A DNA stretch of 64,000 nucleotides from Bolinopsis microptera. Its lineage: Eukaryota; Ctenophora; Tentaculata; Lobata; Bolinopsidae. Each line of letters opens with the position of its first letter. Within the stretch, counting starts at the first letter, position 1. Location of the stretch: the NCBI RefSeq assembly GCF_026151205.1, contig NC_087080.1:16005337-16069336 (forward strand), in the 5' to 3' direction. The notes beneath the pieces are model-generated. The model was not told the origin of the DNA and searched no databases. It saw only the letters and a program-made list of their open reading frames with translations. The position numbers were made by a program, and so were the translations under genes. Positions 33,576-44,215 of this stretch are shown here, piece after piece.

Positions 33576-36115
33576 ATCTAATTTCTCAGAGTCAACTCGA
33601 TTCTACGATCTTTTTCAGCAGCGAATCGGTTAATAATATTCTCGATATCTAAACTTTCTACTAGCTGGATTTCAATTGCAATAACAGCAAGATTCGACAG
33701 TCGATCGTCTCCCATCGTATTCCTCAGACGGGTTTTAATTCTTTTCAGAGCAGAAAAAGATCGCTCTGCACTGCAAACTGTCAGAGGTACAGTCAGAGCT
33801 AAGTTTGTCAATCTGTAAACTTGAGGAAGGTCGTTCTTCAGGTCACACTCATACAACATCTTGGCCAGCTCTGACAGTTTTCCAGGCATATTACTATTGT
33901 AGAGATAGCCTAGCTGATCTTTAAGGGCAGCTGTGTTGAACAAGGAGCCGTACACAGAGTTCTCCAAGTCAGCCAAGATACCATGCGGAAATTTGTCCTT
34001 TTTACTGAAGTTGGTGAAACTCTCGCTATTGAGCAGTTTGCAGAACTTAAGTTCTTCAATGTTACCAAATCTAAAAAAAAAAAATCTCGGTGTAAAGCTC
34101 ATTACATCTGTCGCGATGGCTCAGTTCAGGATTGTCTCCTGCAGGCACTCTATGAATATAATCGGTTAACATACGGTTTCTCCTCCGTGTGCGTGTTTCT
34201 GGAGGGTTAGCGTCTACCTTACAGTCATAGATGTCAGCAAATTTGTTATCCTCGAGATGTTTGAGTTGAGTTACAGCTTCCTCGACGGTCGAAGGACTCC
34301 ATCCAAGATCGAGGCCGACTTTCTGCAGTTGTTTGTACATGATATCGGTGATTCTGTAAATATCGTGATAAGTGTGCAATAAAAAAAGAAAATCAAAGTC
34401 TTCCAGCTTATTCAGAAATCCCTGAGCTGTGCTGCGGCAGTCTGGAGTCCAGACTGCTGAAGTGCCATGGGCAATTTCATGAAAGCAGTGCCTGTATGCT
34501 TCCATGTCATTTACTATACCATTTACTGTTCGCGATTTGTAAGCCCATCGCGTTGCAGAACTCGCAGCTTGCGGCTTTCTCTTCCCTCCTGCTAGTTCGG
34601 TTGCTGTTGGAATAGAAAATTGATGAGTCATGAGATAAATTAATACGACAAAATGTTTGCCTTGAAATAAAAGCACCGGCCCACATATAATCGACATCAC
34701 GACAATAATCATTTTGAAGCGAACTTACTCTGATGCAGATGACATGACTCATGGAACTGTGCAGTTCTCTTGTAGCTGACACCGAAGAATGCGTTTATTC
34801 CTGATAACGTTGCAAAGAATATTACACATTTGGATATCCCCTTCGTAGCATCTTGTAGGGCCAAGTTGAGTTTGTGGGCCATACAATGAATAAAGCTCTC
34901 TTGATCACTTCACGTATCCTTGCCTGAACACCTGATGTACGGCCAGACATTGTACTAGTTTCATCATATGTCTGTGCTACCAGCTTGGATTCGGGGTCAT
35001 ATTCTTTTAAAATATTTAGTATGAACCCAGCGAGACCCTCAGCTCCTGCGGAAGGAACAAGATTGAAGTTATAGATCCAAAACAATTTTGCGCCAAACAT
35101 AGTTAAAGAAGGATTAATTTAAGTTTTCTAATGAAAATTATTGGAGCTAAATTACAAACGTGAAACTTCAGATACGTTATCGAATCCCAGAAATCGTTCT
35201 TGCAGCTGTCCGTTGTGCACATATCTTAGAATCGTTGTTAGCTGGTTTGTAGTGCTAACATCAGTGGTCTCGTCAGCAATAACAGCGAAGAAATCAGCAG
35301 ACTTGACTTCTTCTTTGATGAGCTCTCTGGTCATCTAGGTATGATGATAATATATTAATGATTTATAACTTATCAATGAGAACATTCTTTTTAAGACTGA
35401 CAAAAAGATGACGAAAAAAAGGTTAATTCACTATTAAGTATTACCGTTGCGATCAAAGCAATAATTTCGTTCTGGATCGTCTTACTGTCACCTTTGAACA
35501 CTGTGCTTGAACCTAGGTGGTCAAAAAGCAGGGAATCCGTCTTAGCTATCATGCTGAAAATATAAATGTTTTAGCTTCAACAAATCGATTGTCAATGATG
35601 GTACAATACTTGACAATAGTGGAGTTACTAGTAACTGTTGTTCAATAATATATTAAAGTTATAACATCAGTGAATTATCCAACCTCAGCAGCTCTTTGAA
35701 GGGTCCTCGGTTCACTGAGGTTTCACTTTCATCATGTCCACGGAATGCCATTTCTTGTTTTGCCAAATAGATAACAGCATTTATTAGTCGTTTTACAATC
35801 TCCCTGTTTCTGCAGACTAAATTGTTGTGGCGCTCTATCTCATCACTGTTCATGGAAATGAGACTCCCAACCTCAAAATGGTTCGTTCTTCTCAGGAAGA
35901 GCTTCAGATCTATCACGGCGCTACGGTGTTCACGGGCCTGATCATGCTTCTCCATACCACTGCCAATATAGCTTATTCTATGAAATCCTGTTTCCACCCA
36001 ACACGTATTTCTCTTTTTTCCAAATGGAGACAGGGAAAGCAGTAAAGTCTTTTATCTTCTACGTCGACAGTAAGCCATTCACGAGCCGATAAGAAGTTGT
36101 CTGAGGATGTCCGAA
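33576..36115 (-). pseudogene. hAT transposase gene (TTF zinc finger, dimerisation domain), with introns and frame breaks
   Basis: Read on the minus strand. A TTF-type zinc finger (REWLTVDVEDKRLYCFPC, later KHDQAREH) lies at about 36115-35930; then IERHNNLVCRNREIVKRLI; catalytic region FFAVIADETTDVS; YDETSTMSG; HCMAHKLNLALQDA in another frame; and the C-terminal hAT dimerisation domain VPLTVCSAERSFSALKRIKT at about 33800-33700. Exons 35445-35553 and 35176-35334 have consensus splice sites and the junction before the first is in phase (2/1). Frame breaks occur near 36000, 34890 and in the T-run at 34072-34084. It resembles ZMYM/TTF-type hAT proteins. I infer a recently inactivated transposase or derived gene; sequencing error in homopolymers is an alternative. 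Confidence 0.7.
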
Positions 36116-36200
36116 TTCAATGACTTCTAAGTTCTATATATCAATCTTCACATGAGCCAATGTCGATAGCTATGTTCCACAGTTTATTAATATGTGTTTA
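36116..36200. other. Spacer between hAT and LINE
   Basis: Short AT-rich stretch with no feature; hAT terminal inverted repeats were not located here. Confidence 0.3.
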
Positions 36201-36204
36201 TCAA

Positions 36205-37360
36205 ATAGTGACTGTTATTATATGCATTTTAAACCAAAGGCTAGTAAACCAGTAGAATTGCCAGATTCGCTTCAACTCCATATTGATGGCTTTCCAATTA
36301 AAAAACCAAAGCAACTAAGTTTCTTGGAGTTGTTATTGACGAACAGCTTTCCTGGGGGCCTCATATAACAGCACTTAAACGAAAGTTAAACTATGCCTCT
36401 GCCACCTTAAATAGAATTAGGGACTCTGTACCAAAGGAACTCCATAAAGACCTCTACCACACACTATTTGAATCCCACCTTACATATTGTATCTCAGTTT
36501 GGGGTGATGCACAGTGGCGTAACGTTGCCTGTTGGCGCCCCCCTGCCGAAAAAAGCGCCCCCCTGTTGGCGCCCCCTCCCCTTTTGGTGCCCCTCCCTAA
36601 AATTGAACAAATTAGGTGATTTTAGAGAATACGCCGGTAAAATCTCTAAAAAAGTGTGTATCTAGAGCAAAACGCGCAGTTTTGCTAGTACTTTAGTTAA
36701 GTTTTCGAAATTGTCCCACATTCAAACGACGATTTGGCGCCCCCCTTAGACGGCGCCCCCCTGCACAGCGGGGTCAGCAGGGCCTTTCGTTACGCCACTG
36801 GTGATGCAGCACTCTTTAGGATAGCAAGTATCTGGCTGTCTCAGAAGCACTGTGTACGGGTCCTCTTTGGTGATAAAGAGGCATACCTAAACAAGTTCCT
36901 TACATGTGCAAGAACAAGAGAGTTTGACAGCCAGGCACTTGACCATACATTCTTCCAACTAGAGCATAAAAGCACTGTAAACCACTTTTCAAGCAACAAA
37001 ACATCCTGGCTTTCAAAAATTTATATACATATCACACATTTATGGAAGTTTTTAAAATACTAAAACTAAGGTGCCCAGCATCACTGCAACAGCATTATCA
37101 GTCATCTTCTAGAAAGGAAACCACTATCATTTCACAACTCCCATCTAATGACTTTATATGAAGATCCTCCAAAATTTGGAACACAATTGCACCTAAACTT
37201 AAGCTCTTTGACTACTCCTACAAGATTAGCCTTGCTAAAAGTCGCCTGAAAAAGGCACTTCTAAAACTGCAACATGCTTATAATGATTCGGCATGGACCA
37301 CAAGCGATTATGACATAATGCAGCTGTCATTTGAAAACAATCCCCTTCATCAAATTTAAT
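36205..37360 (+). pseudogene. LINE (CR1/Jockey-like) RT C-terminal part, interrupted by a MITE
   Basis: The frame reads HIDGFPIKK, then (after one frame change) FLGVVIDEQLSWGPHI, LNRIRDSVPKELHKDLYHTL and LTYCISVWGDA, the RT thumb region of CR1/Jockey-type LINEs. A 289-bp MITE splits it at 36512. Beyond, the same protein continues LFRIASIWLSQKHCVRVLFGD and later LKLFDYSYKISLAKSRLKKALL. Catalytic motifs are absent, so it is truncated at the 5' side. Confidence 0.72.
36504..36808. mobile_element. 289-bp hAT MITE with 8-bp TSD, copy 1
   Basis: Element 36512-36800 with ends CAGTGGCGTAACG and CGTTACGCCACTG, flanked by the identical octamer GTGATGCA (36504-36511 and 36801-36808). The interior is rich in GGCGCCCCCCT and its complement. 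The ends and 8-bp duplication identify hAT. It lies inside a LINE reverse transcriptase. Confidence 0.95.
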
Positions 37361-37379
37361 CCAGTGATCTCGGCCCACA

Positions 37380-37839
37380 GGCTCCTCCTATTGAACAATT
37401 TTGATTTTGGTAAATGTGTGCTGACTCCACCACCTATGTATTTAACCTAATATTTAGTGTATTACAGGTAGAAATTGACTTAGGTAGGTATTTTTCTCTT
37501 AGGTAGATATTAAGAATTTGGTTAATTTCTTAATTGTATGACTATTTCCATTACTGAGACGTTTTTAATATTTAATTTAGGAGGGTTTTTGAAATTTTTA
37601 TAGGACTGGTTCACAGAGTGAACAGATTCCAGATTTATATATTTTTAAACTGATATTTAATAAATGATTAAAAGAACAAATTTTTAAGTTGCCATTAGAT
37701 CCAAAAATACACCCATTATGCTCACTTAAAAACAACTCTAAATCAGTAGGCTGTCACTCTACTAATGCACCACACCGCTACCTCCACTGCACTAATAGTT
37801 ATACAATAAATTCTACAATCCTAATTTTGTATTGTGATG
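37380..37839. other. No identifiable gene
   Basis: AT-rich LINE 3' flank or unique sequence, nothing recognised. Confidence 0.3.
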
Positions 37840-38144
37840 GAGACCGGCAGTGGCGTAACGAAGGGCCCTGCTGACCCCGCTGTGCAGGGGGGCGCCGTCT
37901 TAGGGGGGCGCCAAATCGTCGTTTGAATGTGGGACAATTTCGAAAACTTAACTAAAGTACTAGCAAAACTGCACGTTTTGCTCTAGATACACGCTTTTTT
38001 AGAGATTTTACCGGCGTATCCTCTAAAATCACCTAATTTGTTCAATTTTAGGGAGGGGCACCAAAAGGGGAGGGGGCGCCAACAGGGGGGGCGCCTTTTC
38101 GGCAGGGGGGTGCCAACAGGCAACGTTACGCCACTGGAGACCGG
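37840..38144. mobile_element. 289-bp hAT MITE with 8-bp TSD, copy 2 (inverted)
   Basis: Element 37848-38136, same length as copy 1 and its near reverse complement, flanked by identical GAGACCGG octamers (37840-37847 and 38137-38144). The two copies are about 1 kb apart in opposite orientation and could form a hairpin. Confidence 0.95.
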
Positions 38145-38417
38145 TGTTCATACAAAACATTTACTAGGTTGCCGTTTGGTGTGAGCAATAGCGAACAGCA
38201 CGCACACTCCTTTGCCCCGTCAACCTATATCTAATCTATTTAAAGAGTGACAACCATACTGCACATTGAATTAGGATTCCTTTAAATATCAAATTGATTT
38301 ATTGTAAACTTGTTTAATCTGTAATAAATGGCATAAAATTGAAATTTTTGTTTAACAGAAATTTTGTTTAACTGACTACACTATAATATTTGAATACTCA
38401 TGATTGATTATTACTGT

Positions 38418-38931
38418 TAAGCAGTAAGTTTCTTACCCATTGGATTGACAATAGGATTGTGTTTCTGATTCTGAACGTTTCCTGCTTTGGTTTGATACTG
38501 TATCGTTACGACAGGTTTATGAGGGCCAAGCTTGACAACTGCTCGCTTCTCGTCTACAGTGAGAGTCGCAAAAGGACGTCTTTTCAAAGCACCAACAGTA
38601 TTCCTGTAGATTTGTCATTATAGGCTATATAACTAGTATAACATATTACATAAGGTTCGGTACAGTTTCATTTTTCAAGTTTGCAACTAGTAACTATAGC
38701 TTAATAATAATAATAATAATAATTCTATACTGTTACATAATTTAAAAATTATGGCCCCTTATTGTGGGCAGAGTATAGCTTCAAATTTCAATTGATTTTT
38801 ATTATAAAATGTACGTAAATCATAAATGTATTTATGAACTCACATGTTGAGGCTGAATCCCAAGTTTTTGAAGAGTTTAAGATGTAGAATGTACGATGAA
38901 TATTGAATTGGCAGGAAATTTGATGTGCTTG
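38418..38931 (-). CDS. Two-exon gene fragment, function unknown
   Basis: Minus strand: exon 38844-38931 (acceptor TTTTGTTAG, donor CAACAT|GTGAGT) joins exon 38418/38437-38603 (acceptor AAATCTACAG) with split codon AT/G, giving an uninterrupted frame NFLPIQYSSYILHLKL ... then TVDEKRAVVKLGPHKPVV ... NPIVNPMGKKLTA and TAA at 38418-38420. A donor-like GTAAGA at 38436 could end the second exon earlier. The KLGPHKP wording recalls the start of TTF-type hAT proteins but this is weak. Upstream exons unknown. Confidence 0.4.
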
Positions 38932-38994
38932 CTAACAAAATAGTGGATTAAAAGATAATAACGAATATAAATTACGAAAATGAATAAAAGTATA

Positions 38995-39304
38995 ACATTG
39001 AGACTTTATTGATGTTCAACATCAGATATTGTTAGATTTATCATTTATTGACGATATAATAAACACGTATATTATAAAATATAAAATTTATATCATAAAA
39101 TAAAATTCATAACTGACAATTGAATGAATCATCAGCTACTAGCTAGTCACTAGTGCCCTGTGGCCTGTGGGCTGTGCCAGGTGGTGTTGGTGGTGGGCTG
39201 GTAGGAGGCTGGTGGGGGGCCGGTGGGGGTTGGTTGGCAGGGTGAGTGGGGGTTGACGATAGGGTTCCAAACAGTCCCTGACCAGGTGTCCCGGTCTCTG
39301 ACAG
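38995..39304 (-). CDS. Possible Pro-rich terminal exon with polyadenylation signals
   Basis: Minus strand: after acceptor TTAATTTCAG (39305), 53 codons in phase 0 read LSETGTPGQGLFGTLSSTPT and then a run of Pro-rich sequence (PPPAPHQPPTSPPPTPPGT) ending in TAG at 39143-39145. Two AATAAA signals follow on this strand at 39044-39049 and 39005-39010. The order acceptor, open frame, stop, poly-A signals is what a 3'-terminal exon would show. The GC-skewed stretch could instead be low-complexity DNA. Confidence 0.33.
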
Positions 39305-40226
39305 CTGAAATTAATTATTCCATTAGCCTAAATAATAAAATGTGTATCTTTGAGTTGTTTTTTTGTATACATTCTGGCTAGTGGCGTGGCATAGGTCACC
39401 AGTCACTTCAACTTGCAATGGTAGAATATAAACATTTAACATTAAATCGAGAAAATGACAGAAGACTGGAGTTCCAAGTTAGTAGTTACTATTTAGTAAT
39501 TACTAAATAAATGTTAGTTGTTACAACTATGAACAAAAGTTAACAGAGGCGGCTCGTTAAGGCGTCCAGGCGTCCACGGACGCCCTAAAATAATTAATCG
39601 GGAAAAATTGATTAATGATGAATCGAACAAAAAAGTTTAGCTCCGCGGTTAAGCGCGTAAATATTAAATTTCATTTTAATATAAGCCGCGCAAAAACATT
39701 CTCGCCAAATCAGTCTTGAAATCTGTAATTTTTACCCCGCAAACGTTCAAAATCACGCGCACGTGACTGCTCTAACGCAAGTAAGCAGGTTGACAATTTG
39801 TCAGCGGTCAGGTGGTCCAGAGAAGTGGCTGGACTCGCTGAACATCTGGATTTGACACACAATCAATTGTAAACTGTACAAAGCAAATCAGTGCGCGTCT
39901 CGCTGTATAAAATGATGGCTTCACTCCAGATTTGGGGGTCCAAGACCCTTTACACCAAACATTTGAGGGCAGAGGGGAGAGGTGCGCGTCACTTACACTC
40001 CACGTGTCGAATCGACACGCTGATCTGGACGATTCCTTTTGTTGTTGTACGTGTTCATTTCTCCCGTTTTAATTTTCAGTTTGCCGTTCGCCGAGTTTTT
40101 TGTTTTGATATTTGCTGCGTCCTGTATGCTTATTTAAGTGTTAAGTAGGTTTTAACTTTGAATTAGTAAAATCAAAAATGTGAATAATATTAACAGTAAC
40201 TAACATTTAACACTGATTTATCAGTC

Positions 40227-40339
40227 ATGTCGACATTCAATTTCGAGAATTGCAATGTGTCCATCAGTGGCGACCCTCCCAGACCAAGAAGCCAGACTGG
40301 CGGGTTTGGGAGGAGAAACCGGCCGAGACTGTGTTATCG
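40227..40339 (+). CDS. Possible first exon within the hAT-like element
   Basis: An ATG opens a frame MSTFNFENCNVSISGDPPRP ... RNRPRLCYR ending at a donor-like CGGTACGTT (about 40340). It is preceded by AT-rich untranslated-like sequence. If real it would be the start of a transposon or captured gene whose other exons have been lost. No family recognised. Confidence 0.28.
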
Positions 40340-40366
40340 GTACGTTAAACTTTTAAAGTTTAACTT

Positions 40367-40480
40367 TCAGAGGCGGCTCGTGGGAGCTGGCTGGCAATTT
40401 TGTTGGGGGTCCAATCGATGGACTGGGGGGGGGGGAGGGGGGGGGTAGGGGGAGGGGGGCTTGGGAGCCGGCTCAAGCTG
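40367..40480 (+). mobile_element. hAT-like left end with poly-G tail
   Basis: Same family as 26482: CAGAGGCGGCTCGTGG, GTCCAATCGATGGACT, then G-rich sequence to about 40460 with only A/T interruptions. No partner end found. Confidence 0.45.
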
Positions 40481-40984
40481 ATCCCTCCAAACTACCGATT
40501 ACATTACACACAGGGCCTTGTAAATGTAAGGTGTAACACTTTACAGGCGACAGCAAACAAAAACAAAAACTTATAACATGGGTGAAACAGGACACCACAC
40601 GTGTACGATCTCAGCCACGCAGTATCATATAGCAGTCAAATTGCAAAAGGTCCTGGACCCCCAAATCGAGGCAAATCATATAAATAGATTACCTGTAGTG
40701 GGATGCGCACGATGTGCTTTGTAACGTTTACAATTAACTATGTGTTAAAACTGCGCGGCTGAGTAGTCCAGAGGTAGGATTGGACTCCCTACAACACAAA
40801 ATTTCACGAATATCATGCGTGTGCTTACATTAAAACGTATGATAGTAAATTAAGACCTTTATATTGCGATTTGTTATTTCCTAACACTATTATTAATTAC
40901 TATTTCTATTTTAAGCACCAGCCACCAGATAATAATTTTAAGGCGTCCACGGACGCCTGGACGCCCTCAATAGCCGCCTCTGGT

Positions 40985-43025
40985 AGGAATAGTATACAAG
41001 CAATTAACACCTGGGCTGTACCTGTGATAAGATATGGAGCTGGAACTCTTTCTTGGAACGCTGGAGAAATCAAAGCCTTGGACGTCAAGACCCGGAAACT
41101 AATGAGGATAAATGGAGCTCATCATCCCCAAGGAGATGTTGATCGGCTATACGTCAGCCGTCAACTTGGTGGCCGTGGGCTTCATAGTATAGAGGAAGTC
41201 GTAAAGAGAGAGGAGAATGCACTCACCGCCTATGTGATGAAGAGTATAGACCCGGAACTGATTGCTCTGAAGAACTACTTTGTCAAAGACAAGATACTCT
41301 TATATTAGGTGAAGAGATAGACAAAGATACTGACCGAACACAACGCGAGGAAATACGCAAGGAGATGTGGACAACTAAAGTGATGCACGGACAGTTTCCA
41401 AGGCAGATGACGGCACAGTGGTCCGGGACCTAGTCATAGGATTTTAGGTCACCATCTTAGATTCCTTTTAGTCCAGGTTAACCTGTTAGAAAAAATAGAT
41501 GCCGATGCAATGCAAAAAACCATAATTAATTTCACAAAAAGCTCTTTTTTTGACAGCGCGTCAAAATCGCGTGTTTTAGAAACCTGGTCAAAACTCTAAT
41601 AAATTGCCCAAAATAGGTAAAAGTGAGCTCCAAACTGTTTAATTGTGTTATCTCAGTTCTCTATAGGTTATATTAGACTCAATTCTATGCAGCAATCCTA
41701 ATACACTGCAAAAAAATTATTGTTCTATCTTATAAGGTTGATTTTTGACCAAGCTTAAAATTTTTATCGAATTTTTAGGAAAATTTTTAGGAAATTCGAG
41801 AAAAAATAGTTTGGATGCCATCATATGTTGGTAATTTTATAGAAATTTGGGTTCCGCCAGGGCAAAATGTGTCATATTTAGACCTTCATCACAAAAATAA
41901 TAATTTTTAAATGAATGAGGACATCAAGATTGATTTCAAAGTGTTTTACAGTCATTGTAAGGTCTGGCAACACTTATTTGAGTAATTTAAAGGCTTATTC
42001 TCAGAAAATATCAGCAATTTGGGGCTAAAATTACCTTATTTTCTTGTCGCGTACAACTAAATTTTGCGCAAAAGAGCAGTGTTTTTGTCCCAAAAAATTC
42101 TAATTTTTATCAAAAACCATGTATAGAGGCATCAAATTAAAGCTCTTGATGACCTCTTCACATTAAATCACAAAGAAGTAGTTTAGAATTGATATAAGTG
42201 ATAAAATGGTCTAAAAATGGATTCAAAAAGTTCTAAATTTCACCCAATTTCTGTCTAATCATGAACCTTTGACAGCTCATAAAAAAATCATGCCACAATA
42301 TTACACTGTAAATTTTTCTAGGATTACTCTAAATGTCCTATACTTACAGATAGATTAACTTATAGATGCTTACCAAAGTTAATTTGCAACTTATTTTTGT
42401 AATTTGTCCTAAAAAATGGCCAAAAATGGTCAAAAAAATGCAATTTTTGACAAAAAATCAGGTAAAATTAATATTTGAGGTCAAATATCCATTTAATTAC
42501 TCTGGAAACCCTTTTAAACATTATTTTGGGGCAAGATACCCCTAGAAAACATGATTTGTGGTATATCATACCCCTTAGTCATGCCTATGTCTACCTCGCA
42601 TGGGCGCCCGGACCACTGTGGACGGGTATAGCAGATCCGATAACCTCTTGGAACTGGCTCACTCAACAAGACTTGAAGAAGGAGACAGAAGGATTGTTGA
42701 TAGCAGCCCAAGACGAAGCACTTAGGACTAACTATGTAAAGAATAAGATTGACAAAACACCTGGCTCCTCTCCACTCTGCAGACTTTGCAGAAATCATTA
42801 TGAGACAATAGATCACATACTGAATGGGTGCCCAAAACTTTCACAGACAGAATATAAGTGTCGGCATGACAAAGTAGCTGCCGCATTGCACTGGAGTCGT
42901 GCAAGGAATACAGCTTCCCACGCGGTAAAAAGTGGTACGAACACCGAGCAGAGTAGGTGTTGGAGAACGAAAAAGTCAAGCTATTGTGGGACTTTCACAT
43001 CCAGTCAGACCACGTTATCGAGCAC
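40985..43025 (+). pseudogene. R2/NeSL-like LINE, RT C-terminus, CCHC and partial nuclease, split by an insertion
   Basis: The left part reads INTWAVPVIRYGAGTLSW, DVKTRKLMRINGAHHPQGDV and RLYVSRQLGGRGLHSIEE, the region after the RT thumb in restriction-like-endonuclease LINEs (R2/NeSL group). A 1207-bp insertion follows. The right part continues DLKKETEGLLIAAQDEALRT and the zinc knuckle C-R-L-C-x7-H-x4-C (CRLCRNHYETIDHILNGC), then in another frame KKWYEHRAE, a TAG stop and LLWDFHIQSDHVIEHR, the lead-in to the PD-D/E-x-K nuclease, where the sequence breaks off at 43025. Stops and frame changes show decay. Confidence 0.75.
41409..42625. mobile_element. Transib/RAG-like non-autonomous element: CACAGTG ends, 5-bp TSD
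   Basis: Element 41414-42620 (1207 bp). Both ends are the perfect 14-mer CACAGTGGTCCGGG in inverted orientation, and the flanks are the identical pentamer GACGG (41409-41413 and 42621-42625). Removing the element and one pentamer makes the LINE reading frame continuous across the join. CACAGTG is the V(D)J recombination heptamer, and heptamer-like CAC ends with 5-bp GC-rich duplications are the hallmark of Transib/RAG elements. The interior is AT-rich non-coding sequence, so no transposase is encoded. Confidence 0.82.
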
Positions 43026-43357
43026 CGCAGTATAAGGGCCAGGGGGCCCAATTTTCCTGAATTTTAGGCCCTTTCACTGAAAAAACGTCTTGTTTGTGTA
43101 TTTCCCTGTCCAATGTAGCGTTCGGTCAACGCGAAAAAAAATTTGGGGTACCCTTTTTTGCTTCAGGGGGGGCGCAAAAAGCCTTAGGGGGGGGGGCGGG
43201 GTGGGGGGCGAGAAAAAAAGTACCCGACCTTTTCTTTTTTTTTTTTTTTTTTAGGGACACAAAACATTTTAGGGGGGCGCTTTTCGTCACTGAGCGGGGG
43301 GGGGGGGGGGGGGGGGGGGGCGGGCGTCAATAGGCAAAGTTACGCCACTGACTGTAA
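43026..43357. mobile_element. G-rich hAT remnant
   Basis: It ends in AGTTACGCCACTG (43345-43357), the same terminus as the 289-bp MITEs, preceded by GGCGTC and long G runs (25 G at 43296-43320, G-rich from 43170). The left end CAGTGGCGTAAC is missing; the start here simply marks where LINE sequence stops. Confidence 0.5.
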
Positions 43358-43384
43358 TATATACTTTTGCCTGGTCCTCCTATA

Positions 43385-44062
43385 TTTCTTCCCTTGTCCG
43401 CAAGCCCTGTCTCTTGTTTATACAACTCATATCAATGTACATATCGGAAAGCTATTGTATTTATTAAGTATACTGTATTGACATTACTCCCAGATTTGTG
43501 TAAAGATTATTTTCGTCTGGACTTTGTGATATACAATTGTTACAGTTATTTCTCTTGTTTTTCTTCTCTTGCCATGCAAGCCCTGTTTCTTGTTTATACA
43601 ACATATTATAATTATGTAATAAACATTTATTGTAGTGTAGGATTGTTTGAATTTCTATTTGCTAAGTCATTTAATAATACTAGCAGGAACCCGTATTACT
43701 CTAAAGTGGTGTCAAGACTCAAGAGACTAAAATAATTATTACATATTTAATTCGCGTTTTTGACATCACTTGGGGGACCAAATTTTGGGCACTAAAATAA
43801 TTATTCCTTGGCCAATTTTTTATTTTTTCATGCTGATTTGAAAAGCATAAAAGCATTTGACTCAGTCAAAAAAATTTCAGTTGTATATCTTTTACGGTTT
43901 TTGCGGAAAGTTGCGTTAAAGTTGATGCCGTGGTGTCAGTAAAATGGCACAGATAAATATATATATATCGTCTCGCTTTATATATAGTAAGATGCATTTT
44001 GCGTTTGTTTCTCCCGTTTTTCTTCCCTTGCGTTGCAAGCCCTGTCTCTTGTAAAAACAACC
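43385..44062 (+). repeat. Three dispersed copies of a ~45-bp motif
   Basis: TTCTTCCCTTGYRYTGCAAGCCCTGTCTCTTGTTTATACAAC-like sequences occur at about 43387-43431, 43562-43606 and 44021-44062. The copies share 35-40 positions and are spaced irregularly. No coding interpretation. Confidence 0.7.
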
Positions 44063-44089
44063 ACTTTTGTAGATACACACAGTCTCTAC

Positions 44090-44215
44090 GCCTTTATCCT
44101 CTGGTCCCTAGGGTCAGCTGACTCCGGGCCAGAGGAAAATTACCGATTGCCAAGGTTTGATGCCTAGGCAGTCGAGACCTCTTATTGAGACCCGATATAA
44201 TAATAATAATAAATT
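44090..44215 (+). mobile_element. Possible LINE/SINE 3' tail
   Basis: A compact GC-richer stretch (CCTGGTCCCTAGGGTCAGCTGACTCC...) ends in GACCCGATATAATAATAATAATAAA, a microsatellite tail like those at 3' ends of RTE/R2-type LINEs and SINEs. No coding sequence. Confidence 0.35.

Larger units (their letters stand above)
39544..40982. mobile_element. Long-TIR element (CAGAGGCGGCT ... AGCCGCCTCTG), hAT-like
   Basis: The ends are inverted repeats of about 55 bp: CAGAGGCGGCT, then GGCGTCCAGGCGTCC, an internal small palindrome (CGTCCACGGACG), and TTAAAATWATTA-like sequence. The flanking octamers differ (AAAGTTAA and GTAGGAAT), so no duplication survives. A second CAGAGGCGGCTCGTGG end with a poly-G tail lies inside at 40367. 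Interior sequence has one exon-like frame at 40227. The right end abuts LINE coding sequence. Confidence 0.65.

Noticed and set aside
43026-43357. Complete hAT MITE copy
   Set aside because: Only the right terminus is present; no left terminus or octamer duplication was found.
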